Shown piece after piece: positions 51,301-59,457 of a DNA stretch of 64,000 nt. Each line of letters starts with the position of its first letter. The stretch's first letter is position 1. The position numbers were made by a program, and so were the translations under genes. This stretch comes from Deltaproteobacteria bacterium (lineage in GTDB: Bacteria; Myxococcota; Kuafuiibacteriia; Kuafuiibacteriales; Kuafuiibacteriaceae). The stretch lies in assembly GCA_016713425.1 (NCBI GenBank), contig JADJPE010000005.1, positions 310,001 through 374,000 on the forward strand, in the 5' to 3' direction. The notes beneath the pieces were generated by a model. That model saw only the letters and a list, made by a program, of their open reading frames with translations, was not told where the DNA came from and searched no databases.

Positions 51301-52206
51301 GAAGATTTTTGCCATCTCACCCCATATCGCCATGTCGCGGAGGCTGTGGGTGCGCGTCTGAGGCTTGGTGGCGTTGATGGAGCTGATTCTGCTCAGATCC
51401 AGCTTGAGCCGGACTCCGTTATCCATCGCGACGGTGCGATCAGACGACGTAACTTGCGCGTTGAACGTCTTTCCTCCCGACAACGCCTCAGCGTCGAACA
51501 ACTCCGCGACCTGCTGATTGTGAACCGGGAAATACATGTGCCCGTCGCCCGCATCGAAGGTTCCGATCACATGGTCGACATAAGCTCGAAGGTCCTCGGT
51601 TAGCCCTTCTCGCGCGACGTCGACACGTACTTGGTCCCTTGGCACTCGCACCGCCTCCAAGGCAAAGGGTGCACCCAGATATTCGGGCTTCACTGCTGTT
51701 CGCGCGATCACTTGCCGGCGAGGTCCAAGAAGATCGAATCGGTCGCGGTCTCCTTCGGTCCACGTCCGATCGGTTCGACCCGCGTCGAGCAGCGTTCCAA
51801 GCTTCGCGACGTACTGCGCGGCCCCAAGGTGCGAATGCTGTCGATGCTCCGCAAGCGCCTTGGTGAGGCTCATCAGGTCGAGCCGAGACAGTTCGGCCAC
51901 GCCTCCCTCATAAACGAGTCGATGCAACCCATTGAGCGATGGCGCGACACGCGCAGCATAGCCGGCCTCGGCGAGCCATCGGTTCGCAGCCTCCGCCGTC
52001 AAGCGTTCCTGAAAACGCAACTGAGTCGGTGGCGACGGCAATTGATTCGGATCTGCGATCGAGTACATTCCGTCCGCGCTCGGCCGGAGTCGTGACTGTC
52101 TTGCGCGAAGCCTCTCAAGGATCGTCGTCCTGTGCATTGATGGATGATGTGGTTGCGCAGCGATGCGTCGCCGTAGTTGTGACATCGTGCTTCGTTCTCG
52201 CGACAT
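48391..52206 (-). CDS. IucA/IucC-like + HAD-like + PvcA/DIT1 isonitrile synthase fusion protein
   Basis: The protein has 1271 residues from ATG 52206; the frame is open to 52368. Three regions are recognisable. About residues 60-560 follow the IucA/IucC siderophore synthetase pattern: YFPVHNQQVAEL (usual PVHPWQ), TSSDRTV and LKLDLSRISS, then YGVGLFNLHEKNLAFE (usual EaHxQN) and VINDFGDVW (usual RDF). About 575-790 are HAD-like (VVVDLDLCAFTP, CFITGRRES, VAVFDDMDEN). The last 390 residues fit PvcA/DIT1: SIVLPSFPIK, GYLPDVAELGAL, FVVLMDGHHY, RATIHPKDGQ and LTPWHGTGV. PvcA enzymes turn the alpha-amine of Tyr or Trp into an isonitrile with ribulose-5-phosphate. Several NIS-synthetase residues are altered, so that region may be degenerate or use another substrate. 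The fusion itself is unfamiliar to me. Confidence 0.8.
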   Translation of the reverse strand: MSRERSTMSQLRRRIAAQPHHPSMHRTTILERLRARQSRLRPSADGMYSIADPNQLPSPPTQLRFQERLTAEAANRWLAEAGYAARVAPSLNGLHRLVYEGGVAELSRLDLMSLTKALAEHRQHSHLGAAQYVAKLGTLLDAGRTDRTWTEGDRDRFDLLGPRRQVIARTAVKPEYLGAPFALEAVRVPRDQVRVDVAREGLTEDLRAYVDHVIGTFDAGDGHMYFPVHNQQVAELFDAEALSGGKTFNAQVTSSDRTVAMDNGVRLKLDLSRISSINATKPQTRTHSLRDMAIWGEMAKIFESDPILRQYAATQPEVVSFTLADKDMSNLARSIVPYPAHPEHPEGTIAVSLKSLLTTTSGESPLLRMIVENRPNKKQDALEYFVDCLIRPVVKVFRRTLDEYGVGLFNLHEKNLAFEATLDMTPTQRVVINDFGDVWLDKNLMHERSTKALADVHGVDTTAGDLHPALKEPGSLIQYGMNTLYDSLGAMTSVFSNLPLPERYTKDEVRNAVNAAIAQEMRFLRADTAKLLGTAAHPLGRFVHHVSNAQQTVLTDVIERVREKARDRRRDPSLLPPVVVVDLDLCAFTPRLRAEVALSRVGDAFGIEEFRKISARSNVPPYHREGFAAFLEEFGLRDRYPDKPWDAIQRAYCDTFFDRSLLKYDEVTAGLGEYVRALEDAGAEVCFITGRRESERSATAGTLALAGIQSPDLRMVADDSSLPTSEAKASIASGVAGEVVAVFDDMDENRTAILARHPNAVPVAIALDGFSSSEADPSGTSLVKNFEFDRRGRRASAGANASVESFLSGARSVADLALADMRLNKAGLSHAVTLSGAESQALIDQLASETETSGKRLAQKAMKRIAKEMPKDVNSANEKKAYAIYDLLTHRPYVKGSRKNWSWDAAKGQLIEFVERNKPVSIVLPSFPIKEDKGQLKAVGYLPDVAELGALLRIKELNAAIQQFHEPGLQFVVLMDGHHYRPHFGETREMVDRYMEKLEDYVKRIGGQDVIQLVDYDALALEKGGPELLERRARRLREIEREYETAFRGLDVGEDPSGSLRMACMRDPAVRNQVDLSDLTGASSGQESNFRDLFSSLVYMVKPITPAGRDPQAWSLEVLSDVLNVVDPKASPELLEARKDVLRRTWDMTIGYSSAIRVDRELKYSSFASDSVRATIHPKDGQYGFAVLSTGEAHLTPWHGTGVIKSNGEISTDFVVALQDQGFVPVYAEFLGNDRGPLERRQPFAMVPMSQVTRNGRLKPEFWKTIRLPKE

Positions 52207-52398
52207 CGAGATTCGAAGTTGTTCTTGGGCTCTACGGAACCCGAACGATGAGGCCCCGCTTCCTGCGTCGACGAACAACAGAAATGTGAAAGCTTGCACA
52301 GCTTTTCGCCGGAGCGCAGAAGCACGCATCGAGGCTTCGACGGAACTTCGCGGCTCGCCAGCCGACAAACGAGCCTGTCACTTCGGAGGTTGTGCGTA

Positions 52399-54138
52399 AT
52401 GAAAGAAGTCAGGCGAGGTTCCACGGTCCATATCCATACGATGCGAGAAACGATGCGAGAAACGGGAGGACCTATCGGCGCGGCTCGAGGTCGGGCGGCC
52501 ACGGGAGACACCGGCCACGGCGGGTATGTTCTGGGCAAACGCAAGGAATTCACGGCCGCCCTGCGGAAGGTACCCGAGGGCCCAGCCACGTTGGCGTTCG
52601 TCGGAGCAACGGTGTTCACGGGGCAACGCGGTGCGAGACGAGAACAGGCCGTCGCGATCAGAGGCGACGTCGTCCTGGCCGTCGGGTCCGACGCGGATAT
52701 TCGGCGCCACATCAATGCCGATACCCGAGTCGTGAACGCCGAGGGGCGAACGGTGCTTCCCGGTCTTATCGAGACCCACGGGCATCTCCCCGATATCGTT
52801 GAGCGTGCCATCGGGCATGTCGATCGCCCGAGCGACATAAGCGACATGCCCGCGATCGACGGTTGGGTCCGCGTCGTTGGCGCCGACCCGGGCTCGATCG
52901 ATGCCTTCGATCGACTTAGGAGAGGACGACCGGGATACTGGGAAAGTCACAGTGGTGCCCAGTCCAAGGCGAACTCAACGGCGCTCGATCTGGCGCGACG
53001 CTACTGGAGCACACAGAAGACGTTCTACGGGAAACCGAACCCAACATTCGGTGACCCTACGCGACTTCCGGTGCCACCAGGGGGACGGGTGGATGAGCGA
53101 ACGGGTGGGCTCTTCTACGCCAACAATCTCATCTTCGATGGTAGGGATGCCTCGGGTCGACTCCCGGACTATGAGGAACTTGGGGGCGTGATGCCCCAGA
53201 TGAGTTACGAGATTCTGAAGCGCCCTCTCGAACACACGATGCGGTATTTCGCGGCGAACGGGATCACTGGCTTCCACAACATGATGGGTACGCCTCACGA
53301 TCTCATGACGCTCGCAAGACTCGAACAAGACGGGCTCCTGACGACACGCGTCTATACGGTGCAAGGCATGTCGCAAGCCAAGCTCCATACGATGGTCACA
53401 CCCCGGTTCCTCGCACTCATGGATGAGGTCAGACGTTCGTTCAACAGCGACCGCTTGTGGACAGGCATGGTCAAGTTCAACGACTCAGGGACCTCGGTCG
53501 AGGAGCTCGCGCAAGAAATCAATCGACTCAATGGCGCCGGCCTCCAGGCGGCCATCCACACGCATGGCGACAAGCTCGAAGCCATTGCCCGTGCCAACGT
53601 CGACCACCCGGGCGCGGCGAAAGAGTTGCGCCACCGGCTGGAGCACACGATGGGTGACGTCGCGAGGGCAGATCAGCTGGGAACAGGTGGCACCATCCAG
53701 TTCTCGGCACCGCCGTCGAGTCTTGCCCGTCATCAGAATGCACTGAGGCACTGGGGCGCCGGGACGGACTGGGATGTCATCACCGATATCAATCCCATGC
53801 GCATGCTCGGACTGGCGACGGGAACACTCGGAAGCATTGACGAAGCGCTTCATGGCTACACGTCGAATGCGGCTTGGCTGGGCCATGCCGAAGACATGGT
53901 GGGATCTCTCGAACCGGGCAAGAAGGCGGACGTCGTGCTCTTGAATCGCGATATTCTCGCGGAGCCGTCCAACGCAAGCCACGCGCGACCGCTCATGACC
54001 GTCGTGGATGGCAAGGTTGTTTTCGAGGCACCAAACGCAAATGGTGACCCCGTCCTCGCCTCCTACGATCATTGGCTTCGGGAAGTTCAGGCGGCCGGCC
54101 TGGCGGCGGCGGCGGCGGCGGAGAAGACGAGAAAGTGA
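52399..54138 (+). CDS. Metal-dependent amidohydrolase, COG1574/YtcJ type (formamide deformylase-like)
   Basis: The protein has 579 residues. GGAGG lies nine bases before ATG 52399, which rejects the longer open frame from 52294. It is a TIM-barrel amidohydrolase of the amidohydrolase_3 group: HxH in ETHGHLPD (strand 1), His in AIHTHGDKLEA, His in RLEHTMGD and the late Asp in GAGTDWDV complete a binuclear-type metal site. A composite beta-sandwich surrounds it (TLAFVGATVFTG and KKADVVLLNRD). This group includes N-substituted formamide deformylase, which hydrolyses the formamides formed from isonitriles. Divergence from an isonitrile-synthase fusion gene makes that activity attractive, but other substrates are possible. 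No signal peptide is seen. Confidence 0.85.
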   Translation: MKEVRRGSTVHIHTMRETMRETGGPIGAARGRAATGDTGHGGYVLGKRKEFTAALRKVPEGPATLAFVGATVFTGQRGARREQAVAIRGDVVLAVGSDADIRRHINADTRVVNAEGRTVLPGLIETHGHLPDIVERAIGHVDRPSDISDMPAIDGWVRVVGADPGSIDAFDRLRRGRPGYWESHSGAQSKANSTALDLARRYWSTQKTFYGKPNPTFGDPTRLPVPPGGRVDERTGGLFYANNLIFDGRDASGRLPDYEELGGVMPQMSYEILKRPLEHTMRYFAANGITGFHNMMGTPHDLMTLARLEQDGLLTTRVYTVQGMSQAKLHTMVTPRFLALMDEVRRSFNSDRLWTGMVKFNDSGTSVEELAQEINRLNGAGLQAAIHTHGDKLEAIARANVDHPGAAKELRHRLEHTMGDVARADQLGTGGTIQFSAPPSSLARHQNALRHWGAGTDWDVITDINPMRMLGLATGTLGSIDEALHGYTSNAAWLGHAEDMVGSLEPGKKADVVLLNRDILAEPSNASHARPLMTVVDGKVVFEAPNANGDPVLASYDHWLREVQAAGLAAAAAAEKTRK

Positions 54139-54176
54139 CGCCAACGTGCGGCCACATCTGAAGAAGAAGGCAAGAG

Positions 54177-54653
54177 GTGCAGACGGTGGGAACGATAACA
54201 CTGGGAGACATCGCGCTCACAGCCGGAGATGAGTTCCGAGTACAGTCCGCGATCCTGCGGGGAGCTGACGTTGACATGGGCATCGTGGATGGACGTCCCG
54301 CGGTCTTCTGTCCGACGGTGTCGATCACGAGAACGGGGAGTCCGCTTCGGAACAACAGCGAGCTCATGCTCCTGGTCGATGCTTCGGTCGATCTATTGAA
54401 GAACCGGTCGGGATTCGTGCAGGTCTCGCGAGACCCCACAACGACTTCATCCGGCGCGCCCGCCATCCTGCAGCATCACCGCTTCAAACAAGAGGATCAA
54501 ATCGAGATCGAGCAGCAGCAGCTCTTCGTGCTGCCGCGTTCCGGAGCCGAAGCGTTGATCCTTACGGCAACCGGGCTTCCCGGCCAGCGCTGGGCTGCGC
54601 GACGCGATGGCTTGCGGCGCGTCCTGCTGTCGATCGCCGAGGCACACACCTAG
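54177..54653 (+). CDS. Protein of unknown function, next to the amidohydrolase
   Basis: The protein has 158 residues from a GTG at 54177, with AAGAAGG and AAGAG in the leader. It lies 38 bp after the amidohydrolase gene and probably in the same unit. The first half is beta-rich (VGTITLGDIALTAGDEFRVQ); no signal peptide or membrane segment is seen. The second half has a Gln/Glu-rich helix (FKQEDQIEIEQQQLF), and the end is amphipathic. I recognise no family. It converges on the Crp/Fnr-type gene, whose stop is 12 bp away. Confidence 0.65.
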   Translation: MQTVGTITLGDIALTAGDEFRVQSAILRGADVDMGIVDGRPAVFCPTVSITRTGSPLRNNSELMLLVDASVDLLKNRSGFVQVSRDPTTTSSGAPAILQHHRFKQEDQIEIEQQQLFVLPRSGAEALILTATGLPGQRWAARRDGLRRVLLSIAEAHT

Positions 54654-54665
54654 GACCTAGGACGC

Positions 54666-55421
54666 CTACCCGGCGTTCGAACCCGCGGCACACACTGGCG
54701 ACCGGCCGTGCTCGGCGAGGAGCGCCGACTGATCGACGATGCAGTAACGCGCGCGTCGTTTCACGAGGACACCCGAGGTCTTGAAGGACATCATGGCTTG
54801 ATGGAGCGATCTGCGGCTCACCCCCAGATCCCGCGCCAAGGTCTCTTGCGACAATGGGTGCGCAAGCACGATGCCGTCCGCCGTCGTCTTCCCAATCGTC
54901 GCCGCATACCGAAGGAGCAGGCGCGCAACCCGCGCCTCCAAGGTCTCGAACGGGAATGAACGCTCCGTACCCGCTCGAAGTCGCGCATTCTGAGCCTGCT
55001 GCTTGCAAAGGGCGATCGCGAACCGCGGCTGGTGATCCACCATCCACCGAAACGCGGTCGTGTTCAGCCGAATCACATCGGCAGCGCCAAGGACCTGCAC
55101 GGCGTCCGTTGGCTCTTGGGTAAGCGCTTCGTCGACGCACAAGACATTCGGGGCAACAAGAAAGCCGATCGTGGGCTCGCGCCCTTTCACGGAGGCCGAG
55201 GAGAGTCGAACCGAACCCGACAAAAGAAACGCCACTGAGTCGGCCGCCTCTCCCCCGCGAGCGATCAACCGGCGCGTCCGAAAGAATGCCCACTGCCCCT
55301 CTCTGGCGAGAAGCTCTCGCCCATCCGCGTCGAGCGTCGCGAGCAGCGGATGCTGGCTGATCGCTCGCAGGACCTGTTCCTCCGAAAGCCCCGGATTCGT
55401 TGAGCTGGTTGCGCTCGTCAT
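54666..55421 (-). CDS. Crp/Fnr-family transcriptional regulator
   Basis: The protein has 251 residues from ATG 55421; the frame runs on to 55667, but the normal N-terminus begins here. An N-terminal cyclic-nucleotide-type beta barrel (about 20-130, FLLSGSVRLSSASVKGREP) is followed by the dimer helix and a winged helix with LSQETLARDLGVSRRSLHQA. The Fnr-type N-terminal cysteine cluster is absent, so the ligand is not a 4Fe-4S cluster. DNR/NnrR-type regulators also lack it and sense NO through heme. With the hemerythrin, DUF2249 and heme-copper-like genes downstream, an NO- or redox-responsive role is a reasonable inference. Confidence 0.85.
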   Translation of the reverse strand: MTSATSSTNPGLSEEQVLRAISQHPLLATLDADGRELLAREGQWAFFRTRRLIARGGEAADSVAFLLSGSVRLSSASVKGREPTIGFLVAPNVLCVDEALTQEPTDAVQVLGAADVIRLNTTAFRWMVDHQPRFAIALCKQQAQNARLRAGTERSFPFETLEARVARLLLRYAATIGKTTADGIVLAHPLSQETLARDLGVSRRSLHQAMMSFKTSGVLVKRRARYCIVDQSALLAEHGRSPVCAAGSNAG

Positions 55422-55747
55422 TCCGCCCACGCCGAGCGTGGTGCGCGGTGTTTGATGCGGGTGCTCCGGTCCGCGCAAGCTGGACGACGCAGCAGGCCCA
55501 AGCGTTCTCGTATCCATCGCCCCAGAAAGGTGCACGTCCCGAGGTCGCCAACGACACGACACGTGGCGGGGTCTGGTGCAATTTTGTTGAAGCGTGCCCC
55601 GATATATCGAGTCAGAATCGAGGTAACTCACGGCAGCGAGCTTGTCGAACGCTCGGTCCAACGTCACGCGCCATCGAGGTGCTACCGATCACAAGCGCTG
55701 TTTCCCTTGCTCAACCCTCGACGGGAGAAGCAAAGAAAAGGGCTCCC

Positions 55748-56536
55748 ATGGAACCGGAGACGAACGAAAGACCAACAACACGCCTTCGCTCATCCGAGAG
55801 ACCATGGCAACCCGGGTTGCATCTCGTCGGTGCCTTCCTGCTGGCCTTCGCCAGCGCGGCGAGTACCTCCGCATGCGGCGAATCAACGAAACCCGGAACC
55901 ACCGGCATCGTGGACACCGCAGACGGAGGTCCAACCGACACCGGCACGGTCGATCCCCCGGATTCCGGAGCGGACGACGTCGGCGCGGCATCGCTCTGTG
56001 CGCCGCAATCGGCCGAATGCACGTCGGCGGTCGACTGCCTCGGATCGGGCGCATTCTTGTCCGCGCCGCCCTCAAACTGCGCCAACTGCCCAGAGTACAG
56101 CACGACGCTGTGTGTCGCCGGGACTTGCCAAACGCCCCCCCGCGTTCCGGCATCCGCACCTCACAACCTCGTCTTTCAGGTGCCTACGGCCCTTCGGAGC
56201 TCGGTGAAGAGCTTCGCGGGCTTCATCATGGACCGCACCACGTCGAGCGGACAGCGCCTCGCATGCGCGGACTTCGACCTTGCCCTCGAAGACGACGCAT
56301 GCACCAACATCGTCGACACGCGCGTCCTCGCAAGCATCGCACGTACCAACGAGAGCTACACGATGACCTTCACGCGATTCCCGGCCGGGCGAGACGTCTT
56401 GATGATCGTCGTTGGGTACGAAGAGGAAGGCGCGGAAGGTGCCGCCATCGGCCTCTCGTGCACGGAATACGAGGTGTGCGAAACCTGCGAGCCCAAAGTC
56501 CAGGTCATCGGCGGAACACCCATGTCGGCCCTTTAG
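55748..56536 (+). CDS. Small Cys-containing lipoprotein
   Basis: The protein has 262 residues from ATG 55748, with a purine-rich leader (GGGAGAAGCAAAGAAAAGGG). The N-terminus is basic, followed by a hydrophobic core and the lipobox TSAC near residue 43. A Thr/Asp/Gly/Pro tether follows, and then a body with cysteine pairs (CAPQSAEC, CANC, CVAGTC, CADFDL, CTNIVD, CTEYEVCETCEP). No enzyme motif is seen. The last 32 bp overlap, tail to tail, the 3' end of the multi-pass membrane protein gene. The function is unknown. Confidence 0.7.
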   Translation: MEPETNERPTTRLRSSERPWQPGLHLVGAFLLAFASAASTSACGESTKPGTTGIVDTADGGPTDTGTVDPPDSGADDVGAASLCAPQSAECTSAVDCLGSGAFLSAPPSNCANCPEYSTTLCVAGTCQTPPRVPASAPHNLVFQVPTALRSSVKSFAGFIMDRTTSSGQRLACADFDLALEDDACTNIVDTRVLASIARTNESYTMTFTRFPAGRDVLMIVVGYEEEGAEGAAIGLSCTEYEVCETCEPKVQVIGGTPMSAL

Positions 56537-57830
56537 CGCCCGAGAGCGGCCCTGCACCGACGCGGAACGTACAAACAAGGCCCCGCAGGATGAGCGCCGA
56601 CAGCGCGATGAGTCCCAGCCCCGTCAGCTGGCCCAAGCGATGATTCGTCGAAATCCAGGCGCCCACACCCAAGACGACGGTACATCCGTGAAGGACGAGC
56701 CCAACCCGAACCCACGACTCGGGCCAAAGCTGTCGCATCGCCGGAACGTGGCTCTGAACGCCCACGAGGTGTGACCAACGATGAAACCAAACCAGGAAGG
56801 GGACGATGCGGGTGAGCATGCCGTGAGCAATGAGCCCGACCCAGCCAAACAGGAACAGCCAACCGAACAGCGTCGCCCACCGCGGGTCCCCAGACCGCCA
56901 CGTGGTCCACGCACTCAAGAGCACAATCGGCCCGAGGCAGGATGCTGAGGCCCAATAGAGCATGCTCGCGTCCTTTCGCCGACGGCCTCGACGCATGAGC
57001 TGCCACGCCCAAACCAAAGGCTGAATCAACAAGACGAAAAACGCGACTGGAACAAACCAGAGCACGAGGTGCTCGCGCCCCCACCCCTCGCGACTGAAAG
57101 CCGCAACCACCGGTGCCGCGAGCGCATGCGCCAGAACAACGAGCCCAAGGCGCTCGACCCACGCCGGGGATCTCGGGCTCGCATAGAACATGGGAATGAT
57201 CTGCCAGGAGACAGAGACCACGAGCCCCCCCACCCACACAAAGAGACCGAGCAGAACGTGGAGGGGCCAGGCGACACTCCAAAGTGCGGTCGAGACCCAA
57301 CCCATCCGCATGAGAACGAGCGAAAGAGCCAGGCCCAACACAGCCCAGAGCGCCCCAACCGCAATGCGCATCCCCCACACCGGCCTTGAACGCGTCGGGG
57401 CACGCACGAGCGCCTCGCCCACCTGGAAGACGAAGGCAAGAAGCGCGAGCCCCAGCAGCAGCGCCGCCCCGCCCGACGCCCAAGCCGCACCGGTCTGAAA
57501 GCTGACGAGAAGCAGACTGAGTCCGACCACCAGACCCACAGCAACCCCGTACGCAAGGCGCGGCCATCGGACCGCCTGACCTGCGACGACGGGGACCATT
57601 TGGTAGAGGGCACCGAGCATGATGGCACCGAGGAACCCGAGCGTTCCGAGGTGCGTGACCATCTGCGCGGTGGGGAGATATCGATTCGCCACGGCCTTCG
57701 CCCCGCCGATCGCGAGCAGAGCGCCGGCTACCCCGATCGCCAGGGAGGCGATGAAGAAGAAGGTTATCGGAATAGACAGCGGTGGCCCCTGCTCGGGGCG
57801 AACGTCTCCGCTCGCGAAGAGATTGGTCAC
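56505..57830 (-). CDS. Multi-pass heme-copper-oxidase-subunit-I/NnrS-like membrane protein
   Basis: The protein has 441 residues from a GTG at 57830 that overlaps the stop of the TetR-DUF2249 gene (GTGA). There are about 12 hydrophobic segments. Conserved His in segments such as QMVTHLGTLGFLGAIMLGAL, WPLHVLLGLFVWVGG, LIAHGMLTRIVPFLVWFHRW and VLHGCTVV could be heme or metal ligands. The pattern H-x-x-x-L-G-F near a QMVPVV segment recalls cytochrome-c-oxidase-subunit-I-like and NnrS proteins that protect against nitric oxide. It is translationally coupled to the regulator before it. Confidence 0.75.
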   Translation of the reverse strand: MTNLFASGDVRPEQGPPLSIPITFFFIASLAIGVAGALLAIGGAKAVANRYLPTAQMVTHLGTLGFLGAIMLGALYQMVPVVAGQAVRWPRLAYGVAVGLVVGLSLLLVSFQTGAAWASGGAALLLGLALLAFVFQVGEALVRAPTRSRPVWGMRIAVGALWAVLGLALSLVLMRMGWVSTALWSVAWPLHVLLGLFVWVGGLVVSVSWQIIPMFYASPRSPAWVERLGLVVLAHALAAPVVAAFSREGWGREHLVLWFVPVAFFVLLIQPLVWAWQLMRRGRRRKDASMLYWASASCLGPIVLLSAWTTWRSGDPRWATLFGWLFLFGWVGLIAHGMLTRIVPFLVWFHRWSHLVGVQSHVPAMRQLWPESWVRVGLVLHGCTVVLGVGAWISTNHRLGQLTGLGLIALSALILRGLVCTFRVGAGPLSGAKGPTWVFRR

Positions 57831-58921
57831 GACGGTCCGGCCTCTCGTCGACAAACCCGCAGCAAGACAGTTCCGTCTGCGCTCTCGAGCATCGCGCAGT
57901 TCATGCCGGCCGACGCCAGCTTCGGCAATAGAAGGTTCGGGCGCTTTGGAACCCGCGCCAAGTAGACGTCGGAGGGCCCGAGCGTAGAAAGCGCGCGCAG
58001 AATCTCGGCCATCGGCTCCGGTGCCGGTCTGTCGCTCAGATCAACGATCTCAGGTTGGCCCGCGACCACCGCGTCAACCAAGAATAGTTCGGGAGACGCT
58101 TCGCGAAGCGCGACGTAGAATCCGCGCTTCGCGAGAAGCGTGATCAAAGGCGAGGGTCGAAACGGGGCCGCGATTTCGAGTACGCCATCCGGGGGTACGC
58201 GTTCGAGATGGGCAAGAATCGACGTCAAGGGATCACGCCCGGACGCCAAGATCGGGCGAACATCGAGCACACACAAGGTCTCAAGGCCCGTGCCGACCTT
58301 GCCCGCATCACCGACCGGATGGGTTTCGTTGTCTTCGGCGACCACGCCTGACATCCATATGGACCAGACCTCCGCCGCCGTGATCGCGCCATCCCCCATG
58401 GTCATATCCTGAAGCACGGAACCAAGCACATACGCGACCAAAGCGCGCGATGCAGCGTCGGGCGTAACGGCATCGAGAAGGACGAGTCCTTCGTGGGCTT
58501 GCGCCTCGCGAAGAAGGACCGCGACCAGCGAGGTCTGCATGGACATGAGCTGCGCCGCAGTTCGCCGGGCCTCGGGCTCGTCGAGCACCGCCGCCAAGAA
58601 AAACAACCGGCCCACGCCGGGGCGTCGTGTCCCGTAGTACTCGACGAGGAGATCAACGAGTGCACGCAGCCGGACCGTCACTGAGCCCTTCACACATACA
58701 ACCTCGCTCACGATCGCGCCCAACTCCCCTCGCACGCGCGCCAGCGCGGCGAGCAAGATCGCCTTTCGCGTGCGAAACAGCTTGAGCAACATCCAAGTCG
58801 AGACGTTCAGCGTCGCGGCGAGACCGCGAACCGACCAATCGTCGATGGGCCTCGCTGCGAGGCAGGTCATGAGCGCATCCAGGATCTCCTCTCGACGCGC
58901 TTGACTGTTGAGCCGCACCAT
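57827..58921 (-). CDS. TetR-type regulator fused to two DUF2249 domains
   Basis: The protein has 364 residues from ATG 58921. Residues 1-55 are a TetR helix-turn-helix (ARREEILDALMTCLAARP, DWSVRGLAATLNVSTWMLLKL). The middle is a helical ligand domain (60-200). The C-terminal 150 residues hold two copies of the DUF2249 pattern: LDVRPILASGRDPLTSILAH ... ITLLAKRGF, and IVDLSDRPAPEPMAEIL ... LLPKLASAGM. DUF2249 proteins are often found with hemerythrins and NO-detoxification genes and resemble TusA-like sulfur carriers. The fusion to a DNA-binding domain suggests direct redox or sulfur sensing. It is divergent from the hemerythrin gene, with 47 bp between starts. Confidence 0.8.
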   Translation of the reverse strand: MVRLNSQARREEILDALMTCLAARPIDDWSVRGLAATLNVSTWMLLKLFRTRKAILLAALARVRGELGAIVSEVVCVKGSVTVRLRALVDLLVEYYGTRRPGVGRLFFLAAVLDEPEARRTAAQLMSMQTSLVAVLLREAQAHEGLVLLDAVTPDAASRALVAYVLGSVLQDMTMGDGAITAAEVWSIWMSGVVAEDNETHPVGDAGKVGTGLETLCVLDVRPILASGRDPLTSILAHLERVPPDGVLEIAAPFRPSPLITLLAKRGFYVALREASPELFLVDAVVAGQPEIVDLSDRPAPEPMAEILRALSTLGPSDVYLARVPKRPNLLLPKLASAGMNCAMLESADGTVLLRVCRREAGPS

Positions 58922-58968
58922 GATCGGTTCGGTGTCGGTTACCAGTCGAATACCGGGATGGCAAAGAA

Positions 58969-59457
58969 ATGACAGACGCATCGTCAGACGCTAGCGCATC
59001 GATCACATCGTTCTTCCTTGCTGACCACCGCGCATGCGACCAGGCCTGGACGGATCTCGAGGCCGCCGCGAGCCCGAAGGCCGCCGAAAAGACACGAACC
59101 TTTTGGGCTTCGCTCGTCTCAGCCGTCGAAGGCAACTTCCACCGCGAGGAGGAAGTCCTCTTCCCTGCCTTTGAGCAAGCCTCTGGCATGGCCGGGGGTG
59201 GCCCGACCGAGGTGATGCGGCATGAACACAAGCAAATGCGCGCAATGTTGGCCCAAATGAAGCAGGCGCTCGATGCCGGGGACATCGATGGCCTGCTCGA
59301 TCATGGGGATACATTCCTGATGCTCATGAAGCAGCACAACATGAAGGAAGAAGGCGTCCTGTTTCCGATGGCCGAGCGTGCGCTCGAGTCCGCCTGGCCC
59401 GACATTCGTCAACGCCTCACGGCGACGCCACGCATCGATGCTTCAAAGCAGAAATGA
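58969..59457 (+). CDS. Hemerythrin HHE-domain protein
   Basis: The protein has 162 residues. Ligand motifs for a di-iron center are complete: HRACDQ, HREEEVLFPAFE, HEHKQM and HNMKEEGVLFPMAE. The four-helix hemerythrin-like domain fills the protein. Such HHE proteins buffer O2 or NO or repair iron centers (Ric/YtfE type). It is divergent from the TetR-DUF2249 gene and is the probable target of that regulator. The 3' end overlaps the next convergent gene by 49 bp. Confidence 0.9.
   Translation: MTDASSDASASITSFFLADHRACDQAWTDLEAAASPKAAEKTRTFWASLVSAVEGNFHREEEVLFPAFEQASGMAGGGPTEVMRHEHKQMRAMLAQMKQALDAGDIDGLLDHGDTFLMLMKQHNMKEEGVLFPMAERALESAWPDIRQRLTATPRIDASKQK

Noticed and set aside
52294..52398. 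Upstream extension of the amidohydrolase gene
   Set aside because: A good GGAGG site lies before ATG 52399, and the extension would run over the 5' end of the divergent fusion gene.
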